DNA from: Chitinophaga cymbidii
GTDB lineage: Bacteria > Bacteroidota > Bacteroidia > Chitinophagales > Chitinophagaceae
NCBI RefSeq assembly: GCF_007992715.1
Contig: NZ_BKAU01000010.1
Location: forward strand, 37,209 to 101,208
Length of the DNA: 64,000 nt
Direction: 5' to 3'
In this document: positions 1 through 8,042 of the stretch, in pieces
How positions within the stretch are numbered: the stretch's first letter is position 1
How the letters are laid out: the number at the start of each line of letters is the position of its first letter
The notes under the pieces: generated by a model
The model's input: only the letters and a program-made list of their open reading frames with translations
What the model was told of the DNA's origin: nothing
Database searches by the model: none
Program-made: the position numbers and the translations under genes

Positions 1-2244
1 TTCCGGGAAACGGGTTTGCTGTGTGAGCTTTAACCCCTGTTCTTTCCAGGTCAGCTTCGAGGGAATGAAAAGATTTACGTACAGCTCTTTTGTATCATGG
101 GCATAGATCATTTCGTTGTACTTCGCATGATTTTCCATGCCGGAGCCTACGCAGCACCACATGCTGGTCTGCGGCTGCGAATACACGCGGTAATGGCCGG
201 GGCGCATGGAGGTGAAATACACAAAGCCGCCTTTTACGGGATGCTGGGTGGATAAAATATGATTGTACAATGCTCTTTCATAGTAGTCCATATACTTCGC
301 CTGCGGGTCCGACTGGTAGAGCAGCTGCGTGAGCTTGAGCATGTTGTAGGTGTTGCAGGTTTCCGGTCCTTCTTCGCTGGTGATCATCGGCGTAAAATTA
401 TCGGAAGGATGAAAATGTTCCCTTACGCTGTTGCCGCCGATGGCTACTGTGCGGTGCGCCACCACGGTTTCCCAGAAGAAGCGCGCCGCGCTTTCATACG
501 CCGGGTCGCCGGTCAGCTGCGCGATCCGTTCAAATCCCACGATCTTTGGTATCTGCGTGTTGGCGTGCAGGTTATTCAGCCTGTCTTCTCCCTTTTCCAG
601 CGGCTCCAGGATGGCCTGGTGGGAGAAGCTGCGCGCGGCGTCCAGGTATTTTTTGTCGCCGGTGAGCTGGTATACGTCCGCCAGCACTTCGTTCACGCCG
701 CCATGTTCTGTTTGCAGCATCTCCTGCATCTGCTGCGGGAAGAGGCTGGCGGCGAGCTTTACGAACCAGTCGCTGAAGCGGATGAGCATGCTGCGGGCCT
801 GTTGGTTGCCGGCGATGGTGTAAGCGTCGCGGATGCCGGCGTAGGTTTTGTGGATGTTATACAGCGGCACCCATTTTTTGCGGATCGCGCCAATGTCGCC
901 GGACATTACGGCTTTCCATAGTTCCCTGCTGCCGGGTATGCCGCCGATATAGCCGTCACCGTAGTGGTCCTGGCATTTCTTCAGCTCGCTGATCATATAA
1001 TTCAATCTTTCCAGCGCCTGTTTGCTGCCGGCGCCGGCGTACATCATGGCCAGCGCGGACAGGTAATGCCCGCCGATGTGGCCGTCCAGCCCGCCGCTTT
1101 CCCAGTTGGTGTAGCTGGCGGCTTTGGGCGTTAGTCCCGCTTCGCGGAGATAGGGCGCCAGCAGGCGGTCGGGATTCATGGCCAGGATGTATTGCAGGTC
1201 AACAGTGCGGGCGTCTTTGAACATGCCGGGCAGCAGCTGCACGTCCCGCAGGGAAAATGCCTGCAGGGAGGGCGCAATGCCCCGGTGGGTGGGCCGCACG
1301 GGAATGATATTGCCTGCTTCGTCAAAGGTGATGCGGTCTATGCAGACTTCCCGGTTATAGCCTGCAGCTCTTCCCATTTTGATGCCGTCCGGGTAATGAA
1401 AGCGGTGATAAACGATGTACCATTCATCCTTGCCAGGTACCTGGAGAATGGAGTGGTGGCCGGTACCGTAGATCCCCGCAGCAGTGTCTTTCGCTATCAC
1501 GAGGTTGTTGGCCGGCACGGTGATCTTTCCCACGGGGCCGTCCGCCGTGCCGTAGCGCACGCGGTAGTTGGGATCGCGGGTATCGTTCTCCGACCAGGAA
1601 AAGTAGTATTTTCCTTTCCGGTAGAATACGTAGGTGCCTTCGTTGTATTTCCGGTCGGGCGTCATGATCACCGTAGTGCCGGGCACGAGGGAGGTCATGT
1701 CTTCCCTCAGCTCCGCCACGGCCATGTAGCCATTGCCCCAGTACAGGTAGCTCTTTCCCGTTTCAGGGTCTGTAAATACGTCCGGGTCGATCTGCTGGCC
1801 GCGCGTGACGCCTTCGGGGAATTTGTCGATCAGCGGCTTGCCGGAGTCTGTAAAGGGACCGGTGGGATCATCCGCCACGGCCACACCGATCTTCTGCGCC
1901 GCGGTGAAATAGTAGAAATATTTGTATTGTCCGTTTATTTTTTTCTCGATGATGCAGGGCGCCCAGGCGTTGGCTTTCGCCCAGGTTACGTCTGTGCCGA
2001 GTTGCAGGATGACGCCTTCATCTTTCCAGTCACCCAGGTCGGGGGAGGAAAACACCTTGAAATAGGTGCCGGACCAGTTGGTAAAGCCGTCACTGGTAGG
2101 GTAGATGTAGTATTTACCGGTTTTTTCTGCGTAGAGGATCTCCGGGTCCGCGTAATATCCTTTCAACACCGGGTTGCGGTCTTGCGCGTACAGGTGCGGG
2201 ACCAGGATCAAAAACAGTGCGGAGAAGGACCAGCGCTTCATCAT
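1..2244 (-). CDS. GH43-GH127 fusion, secreted arabinofuranosidase (partial, C terminus beyond window)
   Basis: 748 residues are visible; the reading frame is still open at base 1. An N-terminal signal peptide ends near Ala20-Gln21. Residues about 22-335 are a GH43 five-blade propeller: Asp33 in YYADPEI is the expected base, QIDPDVF holds the second Asp and NEGTYVF the expected acid Glu. From about residue 350 the protein becomes a GH127 (DUF1680) beta-L-arabinofuranosidase: Glu628 and Cys630 in PETCNTYN and Cys697-Cys698 in WCCVGSG match the zinc-binding Glu/Cys set of GH127, Cys697 being the position of the nucleophile. The protein likely removes arabinose from plant arabinans or arabinogalactans in the periplasm or outside. 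Met1-Met2 are both possible starts. The second GH43 gene lies 5.8 kb away on the same strand. Family calls are firm; the exact substrate is inference. Confidence 0.88.
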   Translation of the reverse strand, partial: MMKRWSFSALFLILVPHLYAQDRNPVLKGYYADPEILYAEKTGKYYIYPTSDGFTNWSGTYFKVFSSPDLGDWKDEGVILQLGTDVTWAKANAWAPCIIEKKINGQYKYFYYFTAAQKIGVAVADDPTGPFTDSGKPLIDKFPEGVTRGQQIDPDVFTDPETGKSYLYWGNGYMAVAELREDMTSLVPGTTVIMTPDRKYNEGTYVFYRKGKYYFSWSENDTRDPNYRVRYGTADGPVGKITVPANNLVIAKDTAAGIYGTGHHSILQVPGKDEWYIVYHRFHYPDGIKMGRAAGYNREVCIDRITFDEAGNIIPVRPTHRGIAPSLQAFSLRDVQLLPGMFKDARTVDLQYILAMNPDRLLAPYLREAGLTPKAASYTNWESGGLDGHIGGHYLSALAMMYAGAGSKQALERLNYMISELKKCQDHYGDGYIGGIPGSRELWKAVMSGDIGAIRKKWVPLYNIHKTYAGIRDAYTIAGNQQARSMLIRFSDWFVKLAASLFPQQMQEMLQTEHGGVNEVLADVYQLTGDKKYLDAARSFSHQAILEPLEKGEDRLNNLHANTQIPKIVGFERIAQLTGDPAYESAARFFWETVVAHRTVAIGGNSVREHFHPSDNFTPMITSEEGPETCNTYNMLKLTQLLYQSDPQAKYMDYYERALYNHILSTQHPVKGGFVYFTSMRPGHYRVYSQPQTSMWCCVGSGMENHAKYNEMIYAHDTKELYVNLFIPSKLTWKEQGLKLTQQTRFPE

Positions 2245-2392
2245 GTGGAATTTATTTAATGGTAATCATTCTAATGGGAACAACAAGATAGTAATAAAGT
2301 GTTGATATGACAATTAAAATTTAAAATATGGTAGAAGGGGGTATGTATATCAATAAGTGATTATTTAACACTTAATATTGGGGCGATAAAAA

Positions 2393-2418
2393 ATGCGGGC
2401 ACAGGAGCGTGCCCGCAT
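2393..2418 (-). terminator. Rho-independent terminator of the PhnA-like gene
   Basis: Perfect 10-bp stem (atgcgggcac / gtgcccgcat) with a 6-nt loop, followed on the minus strand by a run of six T (bases 2388-2393 are A on the plus strand). It lies 14 bp past the stop of the PhnA-like gene. Confidence 0.85.
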
Positions 2419-2431
2419 GGGAGTATACCAG

Positions 2432-2983
2432 TTAACTGCCTTGTTTTCTTACATATTTTGTGAGGATGACGATCACCTGTCCTTCTATTTTTCCTTCGAT
2501 CTGCTCCGTATTGTTTTCCACGAGCCGGATGTTCTTCACCACGGTACCCATCTTTGCGTTGAGGGTGGAGCCTTTCACATCGAGGGATTTTGTGAGCACT
2601 ACGGTATCGCCGGATTGCAGCACCTGGCCGTTGCAGTCCCTGTGCAGCTCCACGGCGGCGTCATTTTCGTGGTCACCTGTTGCTTTCGCCAGGGCGAGCG
2701 CTTCGTCATCCAGGTACATCATGTCCAGGTTATCCATCGCCCAGCTTTCATGTTTCAGACGGTGAAGCATCCGCCAGGCCACGATCTGCACGCCCGGTAC
2801 TTCGCTCCACATGGCGTCTGACAGGCATTTCCAGTGGTTGCTGTCCAGCTCCGCTTTCCTGTCGATCTGCGCGAGGCAAGTATCGCAGACGAGAATGCTG
2901 ATGCCGGAAGCGGGGGGCACTTCATAGCTTTTTACATTGTCGCCAGCCTGGCACAGATCACATTTTCTTTCGTCCTGTTTCAT
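2432..2983 (-). CDS. PhnA/YjdM-like zinc-ribbon protein
   Basis: 183 residues. The N terminus carries a zinc-ribbon pattern, Cys8-x2-Cys11 and Cys33-x2-Cys36. The C-terminal half (about 110-180) holds the SH3-like PhnA domain with DCNGQVLQSGDTVVLTKSLDVKGS, broken here by the usual family residues, and the conserved GTVVKNIRL. The family name comes from its position in the E. coli phn region, but the protein is not a phosphonoacetate hydrolase and its role is still unclear. It is cytosolic, transcribed alone, and ends at a strong terminator. It starts 96 bp from the divergent lipoprotein gene at 3080. A TATCTTCG at about 3008-3015 (minus strand) resembles a -7 box with one mismatch. Confidence 0.85.
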   Translation of the reverse strand: MKQDERKCDLCQAGDNVKSYEVPPASGISILVCDTCLAQIDRKAELDSNHWKCLSDAMWSEVPGVQIVAWRMLHRLKHESWAMDNLDMMYLDDEALALAKATGDHENDAAVELHRDCNGQVLQSGDTVVLTKSLDVKGSTLNAKMGTVVKNIRLVENNTEQIEGKIEGQVIVILTKYVRKQGS

Positions 2984-3079
2984 GATAATAGTATTAAAAA
3001 TTCACGCGAAGATAATATTTTCCAAATGTTCAGGATGCCATTACAATATCTTAATTTGCCGGTCAATAAATACGACCCG

Positions 3080-3553
3080 ATGAGAAATCTGATTGTTATG
3101 ATGGCGGCCTGCCTGTTTGTATTTTCAGCTTGTACGAATGTGCAGAAAACCACCGCCACCGCGGAAACCCTGGAAACGGTGATGGCCGTTCCCGCAACGG
3201 TAAAAGCCGGGGAGCCGGTGCCGCTGACCTTTACGGTGCTGAACCATACGGGGCAGGAGCAGGAGTTTTGTAAATGGCATACGCCGTTTGAAGGATTTAT
3301 CGCTGCTTTCCTGGACATTAAGGGCAGCGATGGAGAAGCTGTTGCCTACAGGGGCGCCATGGCGAAAAGGATCATGCCGCCTCCCGCGGAAGCCTATATT
3401 AAAATACCGGCGGGCGACAGCGTGACGGTGGATATTGACCTGCTGAAAGGATACGATCTGACCAAACCGGGCAAATACCACATCGTTTACCAGGCCGGCG
3501 GCGTAAGCGGGCTGGAAAAGGTGAACGAGCTGGACCTTGTTATTACTGAGTAG
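3080..3553 (+). CDS. Lipoprotein with the N-terminal accessory domain of M35-type metallopeptidases
   Basis: 157 residues from the ATG at 3080, chosen because it starts a clean lipoprotein signal with lipobox FSAC (Cys18); an upstream ATG at 2834 would run through the divergent PhnA-like gene. Mature part has the pattern KAGEPVPLTFTVLNHT, FCKWHTPFEGF and PPPAEAYIKIPAGDS, which I recognise as the Ig-like domain that precedes the catalytic domain in M35 (deuterolysin / peptidyl-Lys) peptidases. No HExxH zinc motif is present, so it cannot be a peptidase as it stands. It ends back to back with the convergent DUF2147 gene (stop codons adjacent). Possible roles are inhibitor, binding protein or chaperone of a secreted protease; none is shown. 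Confidence 0.7.
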   Translation: MRNLIVMMAACLFVFSACTNVQKTTATAETLETVMAVPATVKAGEPVPLTFTVLNHTGQEQEFCKWHTPFEGFIAAFLDIKGSDGEAVAYRGAMAKRIMPPPAEAYIKIPAGDSVTVDIDLLKGYDLTKPGKYHIVYQAGGVSGLEKVNELDLVITE

Positions 3554-3985
3554 TTAGTTGGACCTCGTCCATACCGTTGTGCGGCCGAGCAGGGATACGC
3601 CTACATAACCGCGGATCTCCAGCGTATTGCCTTTCAGCTTCATTTTACTGCTGTACGTTTTGCCGCTTTTGGGATCATAGATCTTCCCGTCTTCCCATTC
3701 ACCATCATCAAATTCAAACCCGTTCAGGATAACGAGGTTAAGCAGGCCCCGGTTCCGCAAAGCGGCATCGGGGTTTTTGCTGTCTTTCCGCGGCGTTTTG
3801 CCGTCGGCTTCGTAAGCGTTGGCGATCCAGACGAGCTTGCCGGCATAGGTGTCCCCGCTGCGGAATATCTGAATTTTTGCATCTTTTTCCTCATTGAGCC
3901 AGATGCCGGTAACGGCATCGGCATGCTGGGCGGGCAACGCCGTGGGCAGCAGCATGAGCATCATCAGCCAAAGGATGTTTTTCAT
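3554..3985 (-). CDS. DUF2147 family secreted protein
   Basis: 143 residues from the ATG at 3985, which opens a signal peptide (MKNILWLMMLMLLPTALPAQ). The mature protein matches DUF2147: GIWLNEEKDAKIQIF at the N terminus, YAGKLVWI, then the C-terminal NRGLLNLVILNGF and a GKIYDPKSGKTYSSKM strand, ending GRTTVWTR. The domain is a small lipocalin-like beta barrel of unknown function, exported to the periplasm. An earlier in-frame ATG at 4057 would start inside the terminator of the upstream operon and is not favoured. It lies downstream of the SPFH gene on the same strand, but the hairpin at 4037-4064 separates the two. Confidence 0.82.
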   Translation of the reverse strand: MKNILWLMMLMLLPTALPAQHADAVTGIWLNEEKDAKIQIFRSGDTYAGKLVWIANAYEADGKTPRKDSKNPDAALRNRGLLNLVILNGFEFDDGEWEDGKIYDPKSGKTYSSKMKLKGNTLEIRGYVGVSLLGRTTVWTRSN

Positions 3986-4036
3986 AAGACAACTTTTAGA
4001 AAGAACGCTTAAAAGTATGCTTTTTATACAAAAAAA

Positions 4037-4064
4037 ATCCGCTACGGCCTTCGCCATAGCGGAT
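4037..4064 (-). terminator. Terminator of the nfeD-SPFH operon
   Basis: Hairpin with 8-bp arms atccgcta / tagcggat and an inner ggc-cttc-gcc stem-loop, followed on the minus strand by eight T (A run at 4030-4037). It lies 20 bp past the stop of the SPFH gene and before the DUF2147 start. Confidence 0.8.
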
Positions 4065-4083
4065 ACAATAAGAATGTTCCGTT

Positions 4084-5025
4084 TTATTTCTTTAACAGCG
4101 GCGGCTCCACCTTCGATTTGTTCAATACGGAGGTGATGCTGGATATCACACCGGCAATGTCGGAAAGGTCGGCCGGAACGATCATGGTGTTGTTCGTTTT
4201 GGCGAGCTTGCCGAATTCCCCGAGGTATTGCTCGGCGATCCGGAGGTTCACGGCATTCATGCCGCCTTCTTCGTTAATGGACTTGGCGATCTCGCGTATG
4301 CCCACTGCCGTGGCGCGCGCGATCATTTCTATTTCGGAGGCGGTACCGCTGGCTTCGTTGATCTTTCTTTGCTTTTCACCTTCGGAGCGGGCGATCATTT
4401 CCTGCTTGTCACCTTCCGCGCGGTTGATCTTGGCCTGTTTGTCACCTTCCGATTCCGCGATCAGCGCGCGCTTTTCACGTTCCGCGCGCATCTGTTTTTC
4501 CATCGCGTCCTTAATGCTTTGCGGGGGAGAGATGTTCTTCACTTCATAGCGGGATACCTTGATGCCCCAGGAGTCGCTGGCCTTGTCCACCGCCTCCACA
4601 ATACCGCCATTCACGGTCTCGCGTTCCTCGAAGGTTTTGTCCAGCTCCATTTTACCAATGATGCTGCGCATCGTGGTCTGGGAGATCTGTATCACGGCAA
4701 AGCGGTAGTTGTCGATCCCGTAAGAGGCTTTCTGGGGATCGATCACCTGCAGGTACAGGATACCGTCTACCTCCACGGCAATGTTGTCTTTCGTGATACA
4801 TATCTGCGAGGCCACGTCTATTGCCTGCTCTTTCAGGTTCTGCTTGTACGCGATCTTGTCGATAAAAGGGATGAGGATGTGGAAACCCGCATCCAGCGAG
4901 CGGCTATATTTCCCGAGCCGTTCAACGATGTATACCGACCGCTGGGGGACTACCTTGAAGGTAGACATGAAAGCGACCAATATGAAGAGGATCAGGATGA
5001 TCAGGATGACTGTTGATGTTGTCAT
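4084..5025 (-). CDS. SPFH/Band 7 membrane protein (stomatin / QmcA-like slipin)
   Basis: 313 residues. One N-terminal membrane segment (about 5-25) is followed by the SPFH domain (STFKVVPQRSVYIVERLGKYSR to about residue 180) and a long Ala/Glu/Lys-rich coiled coil with repeated EGDKQ units (about 185-250), then an oligomerising C-terminal tail (YLGEFGKLAKTNNTMIVPAD). Proteins of this type form large rings in the inner membrane, mark membrane microdomains and associate with proteases. Its ATG overlaps the stop of the nfeD-like gene by 4 bp (ATGA), so the two are translationally coupled. The nfeD-stomatin pairing is a widely conserved one in bacteria and archaea. Confidence 0.93.
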   Translation of the reverse strand: MTTSTVILIILILFILVAFMSTFKVVPQRSVYIVERLGKYSRSLDAGFHILIPFIDKIAYKQNLKEQAIDVASQICITKDNIAVEVDGILYLQVIDPQKASYGIDNYRFAVIQISQTTMRSIIGKMELDKTFEERETVNGGIVEAVDKASDSWGIKVSRYEVKNISPPQSIKDAMEKQMRAEREKRALIAESEGDKQAKINRAEGDKQEMIARSEGEKQRKINEASGTASEIEMIARATAVGIREIAKSINEEGGMNAVNLRIAEQYLGEFGKLAKTNNTMIVPADLSDIAGVISSITSVLNKSKVEPPLLKK

Positions 5026-5471
5026 AGCGCTTTTGTTGATTTTACGATTAATAAAATGCTTTCATTTCCTATAATGGTGACAGATTCTCCTTCCATGATC
5101 GTGTCTTCGGAGCGGGCGCTCCAGCTGCTTCCCCTGAAAGTCACTTTCCCGTTCCGTCCCGGTGCGATGGGCGTTTCCGCCAGTGCCGTCTTACCGATGA
5201 ATTCGTCATCGACAACCTCGCTGGAATGTTTCCGGGACCAGATGATCCTTTTCATCCACTTTCTGAAAAGCAATACGCTGACCACAGAAGTGGCCAGGAA
5301 TACGATCAGCTGAAGGTTGAGGGAGAGATCGAGGAAAAGGATCAGGATGGCAACGATCCATGCGCCGACCCCGAAAAAGAAAAGGATCAGCCCGGGTACG
5401 GCAAACTCAAGCAGGAACAATATGAAGCCCAGGATAAACCAGATGGCGGCGGGATGTAACAGGTTGTCCAT
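5022..5471 (-). CDS. NfeD-like membrane protein (short, YbbK type)
   Basis: 149 residues from the ATG at 5471; an ATG at 5495 would lie on top of the predicted -7 box, so it is rejected. Two to three hydrophobic helices fill residues 5-75 (PAAIWFILGFILFLLEFAVPG, broken by Gly/Pro, then VAILILFLDLSLNLQLIVFLATSV). The C-terminal part (about 85-149) is the OB-fold NfeD domain, with FIGKTALAETPIAPGRNGKV. This short form lacks the ClpP-like protease domain of long NfeD proteins. It is thought to work with the SPFH partner encoded directly downstream, whose start codon overlaps this stop. Confidence 0.9.
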   Translation of the reverse strand: MDNLLHPAAIWFILGFILFLLEFAVPGLILFFFGVGAWIVAILILFLDLSLNLQLIVFLATSVVSVLLFRKWMKRIIWSRKHSSEVVDDEFIGKTALAETPIAPGRNGKVTFRGSSWSARSEDTIMEGESVTIIGNESILLIVKSTKAL

Positions 5472-5492
5472 TAGACGCAATTTTTTGTACGT

Positions 5493-5500
5493 CAAATGTA
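5493..5500 (-). promoter_or_regulatory. Candidate -7 box of the nfeD-SPFH operon
   Basis: Reads TACATTTG on the minus strand, a full match to the Bacteroidota -7 consensus TAnnTTTG, 22 nt before the nfeD start at 5471. I see no TTTG at the -33 spacing, so the promoter call is moderate. Confidence 0.4.
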
Positions 5501-5554
5501 AGCCTATTCGTTGAAAATATATTCTTTAAATTTAATATTGACGGATGGCTGGAT

Positions 5555-6163
5555 TTATTGCTCGGCAAGGCTTTTGAATTTTTCCATCGTTTTGATGAGG
5601 TTGCCGTGCACGATGGGATCGGAAACCCACCGGGGTATTTTCTTGCTGCGGTCTGTGGTAATGAAGTAAGTGACCTTCACGTTCCCGGAATGTGTGTCTT
5701 CCAAAATCCATTTTCCGCGCGTGCCGCTGATGCGCGTCATGTTTTCCGCTACCGGAAAGGCGCTGTGGTTGGTGCTTTCAAATGATACTTCGCGGCCGTT
5801 GGCGTGGAAGGCCAGGCAGCAGTCCTGGTCGTCGAAGGGCCAGGGTATGTCGTACTGGATATAGCTGATCCAGCGGTTCTCGTCCGGCGTGCGCATGACC
5901 TGGTAATGCCTGGCGTTTACATTCCATGCTTTTCCCTTCGCGGGATCTTTCAATGTCCGCATGATATTTTCCGCGTCCGCATGCACGAGGAATACCGCTT
6001 TTATTTCTCTTACTTTTTCCCCGGCGCCCGCGTCTATCCATCTTTCGTAAAGAAATACGTTTTCGGACTGCTTGACCAGCCTGAAATCACCGGTATTCGG
6101 TTTTGCGAACAGAAACCGGAAAAAAACGATCGTCATGAATAACAGCATGATTGAAAATTTCAT
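5555..6163 (-). CDS. START-domain lipid-binding-like protein, secreted or membrane-anchored
   Basis: 202 residues. A hydrophobic N terminus (about 3-20) looks like a signal peptide or anchor. The rest fits a bacterial START domain: LVKQSENVFLYERW, VREIKAVFLVHADAENIMRTLKDP, ISYIQYDIPWPFDDQDCC and the C-terminal helix VHGNLIKTMEKFKSLAE. START domains have a helix-grip fold that binds lipids or other hydrophobic ligands; the DIPWPFDDRD-like stretch is typical of this branch. Ligand and role are unknown. It is transcribed alone. CACATTTG at 6181-6188 on the minus strand is one base from a -7 consensus. Confidence 0.8.
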   Translation of the reverse strand: MKFSIMLLFMTIVFFRFLFAKPNTGDFRLVKQSENVFLYERWIDAGAGEKVREIKAVFLVHADAENIMRTLKDPAKGKAWNVNARHYQVMRTPDENRWISYIQYDIPWPFDDQDCCLAFHANGREVSFESTNHSAFPVAENMTRISGTRGKWILEDTHSGNVKVTYFITTDRSKKIPRWVSDPIVHGNLIKTMEKFKSLAEQ

Positions 6164-6337
6164 TACTCCAATTGTTTAGGCAAATGTGGGGCGAATGCAT
6201 TTCCGGGCCATGGAATATCCGCCGAGCTGTCGGGGAAGGGGGCTGAGTTGTAGAAATCGGGATTTGCGGGAATGAATGTTAAAGGAAAGTAAATACGGAT
6301 TTTTTGTATTATTAACCCCTGAAAATAAATTCCCGTC

Positions 6338-7162
6338 ATGCTCAAACGCATTCATTTCCGTATTATGCTGCTGCTCGTTCTTGCAGCAGGCACAGGCAAG
6401 GCTGCCTCCGTTGATACCGTGTCTACCTACAGCGCCGCGATGAAAAAGAATATCAAAGCCGTGGTGATCAAACCGGATAGTTATGACAGCCGGCAGCAAT
6501 GGCCGGTGGTGTACCTGTTACACGGATATGGCGGCAAGTACTCCGACTGGATCTCCAAAGCGCCGGGCCTGAAGGAGGCGGTTGATACTTATGGTATGCT
6601 GATCGTTTGTCCGGATGGAGGCGTTGGCAGCTGGTATTGGGACAGTCCCGTTGATCCCGCCTTTAAATATGAAACCTATGTGTCCAGCGAGCTGGTAAAG
6701 TGGGTGGACGAGCATTATAAAACCGTCAAAGATAAAAAAGGCCGCGCCATCACCGGGCTGAGCATGGGTGGTCATGGAGCATTGTACCTGGCTTTCCGTC
6801 ACCAGGATGTTTTCGGCGCTGCCGGAAGCATGAGCGGTGGTGTGGACATCCGGCCTTTTCCGCTGCGGTGGGATATGGCCAAACGTCTCGGCAGTTATGC
6901 GGAGCAACCGGATCGTTGGGAAAAACACACCGTTATCAATCTGCTGCACCTGCTGACGCCGGGTGCGCTGTCACTGATCATCGATTGTGGTACGGAGGAT
7001 TTTTTCTATGAGGTCAACGAAAATCTGCACAGGCAGTTGTTATACCGCAACATTCCGCATGATTATTATACCCGTCCGGGGGCGCATAACTGGGACTACT
7101 GGCCGAATGCGGCGCAGTTTCAATTGTTGTTCATGCATAACTTCTTTAACCGGAAGGGTTAA
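6338..7162 (+). CDS. Secreted alpha/beta-hydrolase esterase (esterase D / feruloyl-esterase-like)
   Basis: 274 residues with a signal peptide ending near Ala23. Alpha/beta-hydrolase landmarks are all present: oxyanion region VVYLLHGYGG, nucleophile elbow GLSMGGHGA with Ser142, probable acid Asp221 in CGTEDFF and His250 in RPGAHNWDYW. It belongs to the putative esterase (esterase D / S-formylglutathione hydrolase) family; exported members in Bacteroidota are mostly carbohydrate esterases that remove feruloyl or acetyl groups from plant glycans. That role is inferred from the signal peptide and the nearby arabinan-active enzymes. It stands alone between a divergent START gene and a convergent small gene. 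Confidence 0.87.
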   Translation: MLKRIHFRIMLLLVLAAGTGKAASVDTVSTYSAAMKKNIKAVVIKPDSYDSRQQWPVVYLLHGYGGKYSDWISKAPGLKEAVDTYGMLIVCPDGGVGSWYWDSPVDPAFKYETYVSSELVKWVDEHYKTVKDKKGRAITGLSMGGHGALYLAFRHQDVFGAAGSMSGGVDIRPFPLRWDMAKRLGSYAEQPDRWEKHTVINLLHLLTPGALSLIIDCGTEDFFYEVNENLHRQLLYRNIPHDYYTRPGAHNWDYWPNAAQFQLLFMHNFFNRKG

Positions 7163-7247
7163 CGGGCGGTAGCCAGTAACGGCGTTTGTTCCGGAATCAT
7201 AGTTCAACCGCCATTCCAATTTCCGGGCGTTCCGGTCTGTTAAGGCA

Positions 7248-7511
7248 TTACGCGGTGGCGGCAGCGGACATTAACCGTACCTGTTCCCATATCTTCGCTA
7301 CGATCTCCTTGCCCAGGCCGGTCAGCCCCTGTTCGTTATACATCGGCTGATCGCTGTGGTCAGGCTTGATGATGTCGAATGTTTCGGGCAATTGCTCCCA
7401 CAAATGCCGGTGGGGCCTGATGTGATACACAATAGCGTTAGGCTGGCGCTCTACGTCCATATGGACCATATATTCCATATTGCCCTGCGTAATAAAAACC
7501 TGACTGTTCAT
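7248..7511 (-). CDS. Uncharacterised 87-residue protein
   Basis: I do not recognise a family. It has no signal peptide or membrane segment and is predicted cytosolic. The sequence begins MNSQVFITQGNMEYMVHMD, has a proline/histidine-rich centre (IRPHRHLWEQLPETFDII) and a C-terminal helix. It is convergent with the esterase gene (85 bp between stops) and divergent from the thioesterase gene. Composition matches neighbouring genes, which supports a real gene; confidence is limited because it is short and has no recognised relatives. Confidence 0.6.
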   Translation of the reverse strand: MNSQVFITQGNMEYMVHMDVERQPNAIVYHIRPHRHLWEQLPETFDIIKPDHSDQPMYNEQGLTGLGKEIVAKIWEQVRLMSAAATA

Positions 7512-7602
7512 ACGGATACTTTTTATAAGGTTATACAGACAATAATTAAGCCAGCCGATATTTCACATTTTTTTTAATTTTCGGGCCTAAACCGACAATG
7601 GA

Positions 7603-7992
7603 ATGAATTTCTACACACGTAAATGGGTGAAGCCGGAAGATCTCAATGCGCACGGTACTTTATTCGGGGGCAGTCTTCTCCGGTGGATCGATGAAGAGGC
7701 GGCTATTTATACGATCATCCAGCTGGGCACGAACCGTTGTGTGACCAAATACATGTCAGAGATCAACTTCATCAACTCCGCCCGCCAGGGCGATATTGTA
7801 GAGCTGGGGATCAAGGCGGTGCAATTCGGCCGTACTTCCCTGACGCTTACCTGCCAGGTACGGAACAAGATCACGCAACGTACCATTCTTACCATAGACA
7901 AGATCGTTTTTGTAAGCGTGGATGAATCCGGCGTGCCGGTCCCGCATAACAAAACGGAGATCACTTATACAGATGAACGGCTGAGGGAGTAA
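7603..7992 (+). CDS. Acyl-CoA thioesterase, hotdog fold (YciA-like)
   Basis: 129 residues. The signature KPEDLNAHGTLFGGSLLRWIDE, cut here into its core HGTLFGG and WIDE, identifies the acyl-CoA hydrolase branch of the hotdog family; the Asp of WIDE and the preceding Asn/His region build the active site across a dimer. It hydrolyses medium- or long-chain acyl-CoA in the cytosol and buffers the acyl-CoA pool. The 129-residue length is that of a single hotdog domain. It is monocistronic, followed by a hairpin shared with the convergent GH43 gene. Confidence 0.9.
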   Translation: MNFYTRKWVKPEDLNAHGTLFGGSLLRWIDEEAAIYTIIQLGTNRCVTKYMSEINFINSARQGDIVELGIKAVQFGRTSLTLTCQVRNKITQRTILTIDKIVFVSVDESGVPVPHNKTEITYTDERLRE

Positions 7993-8001
7993 GGGTGAAG
8001 T

Positions 8002-8023
8002 GGTGCGTAAAATAATACGCACC
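8002..8023. terminator. Hairpin between convergent thioesterase and GH43 genes
   Basis: Perfect 8-bp stem ggtgcgta / tacgcacc with a 6-nt AT loop, in the 50 bp between two convergent stop codons. There is no long T run on either side, so termination efficiency is uncertain. Confidence 0.5.
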
Positions 8024-8042
8024 TATGGAAAAATTTCCCCCG

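Noticed and set aside
3080..3553. Calling the lipoprotein a metallopeptidase
   Set aside because: Only the accessory domain is present; the HExxH zinc site is missing.
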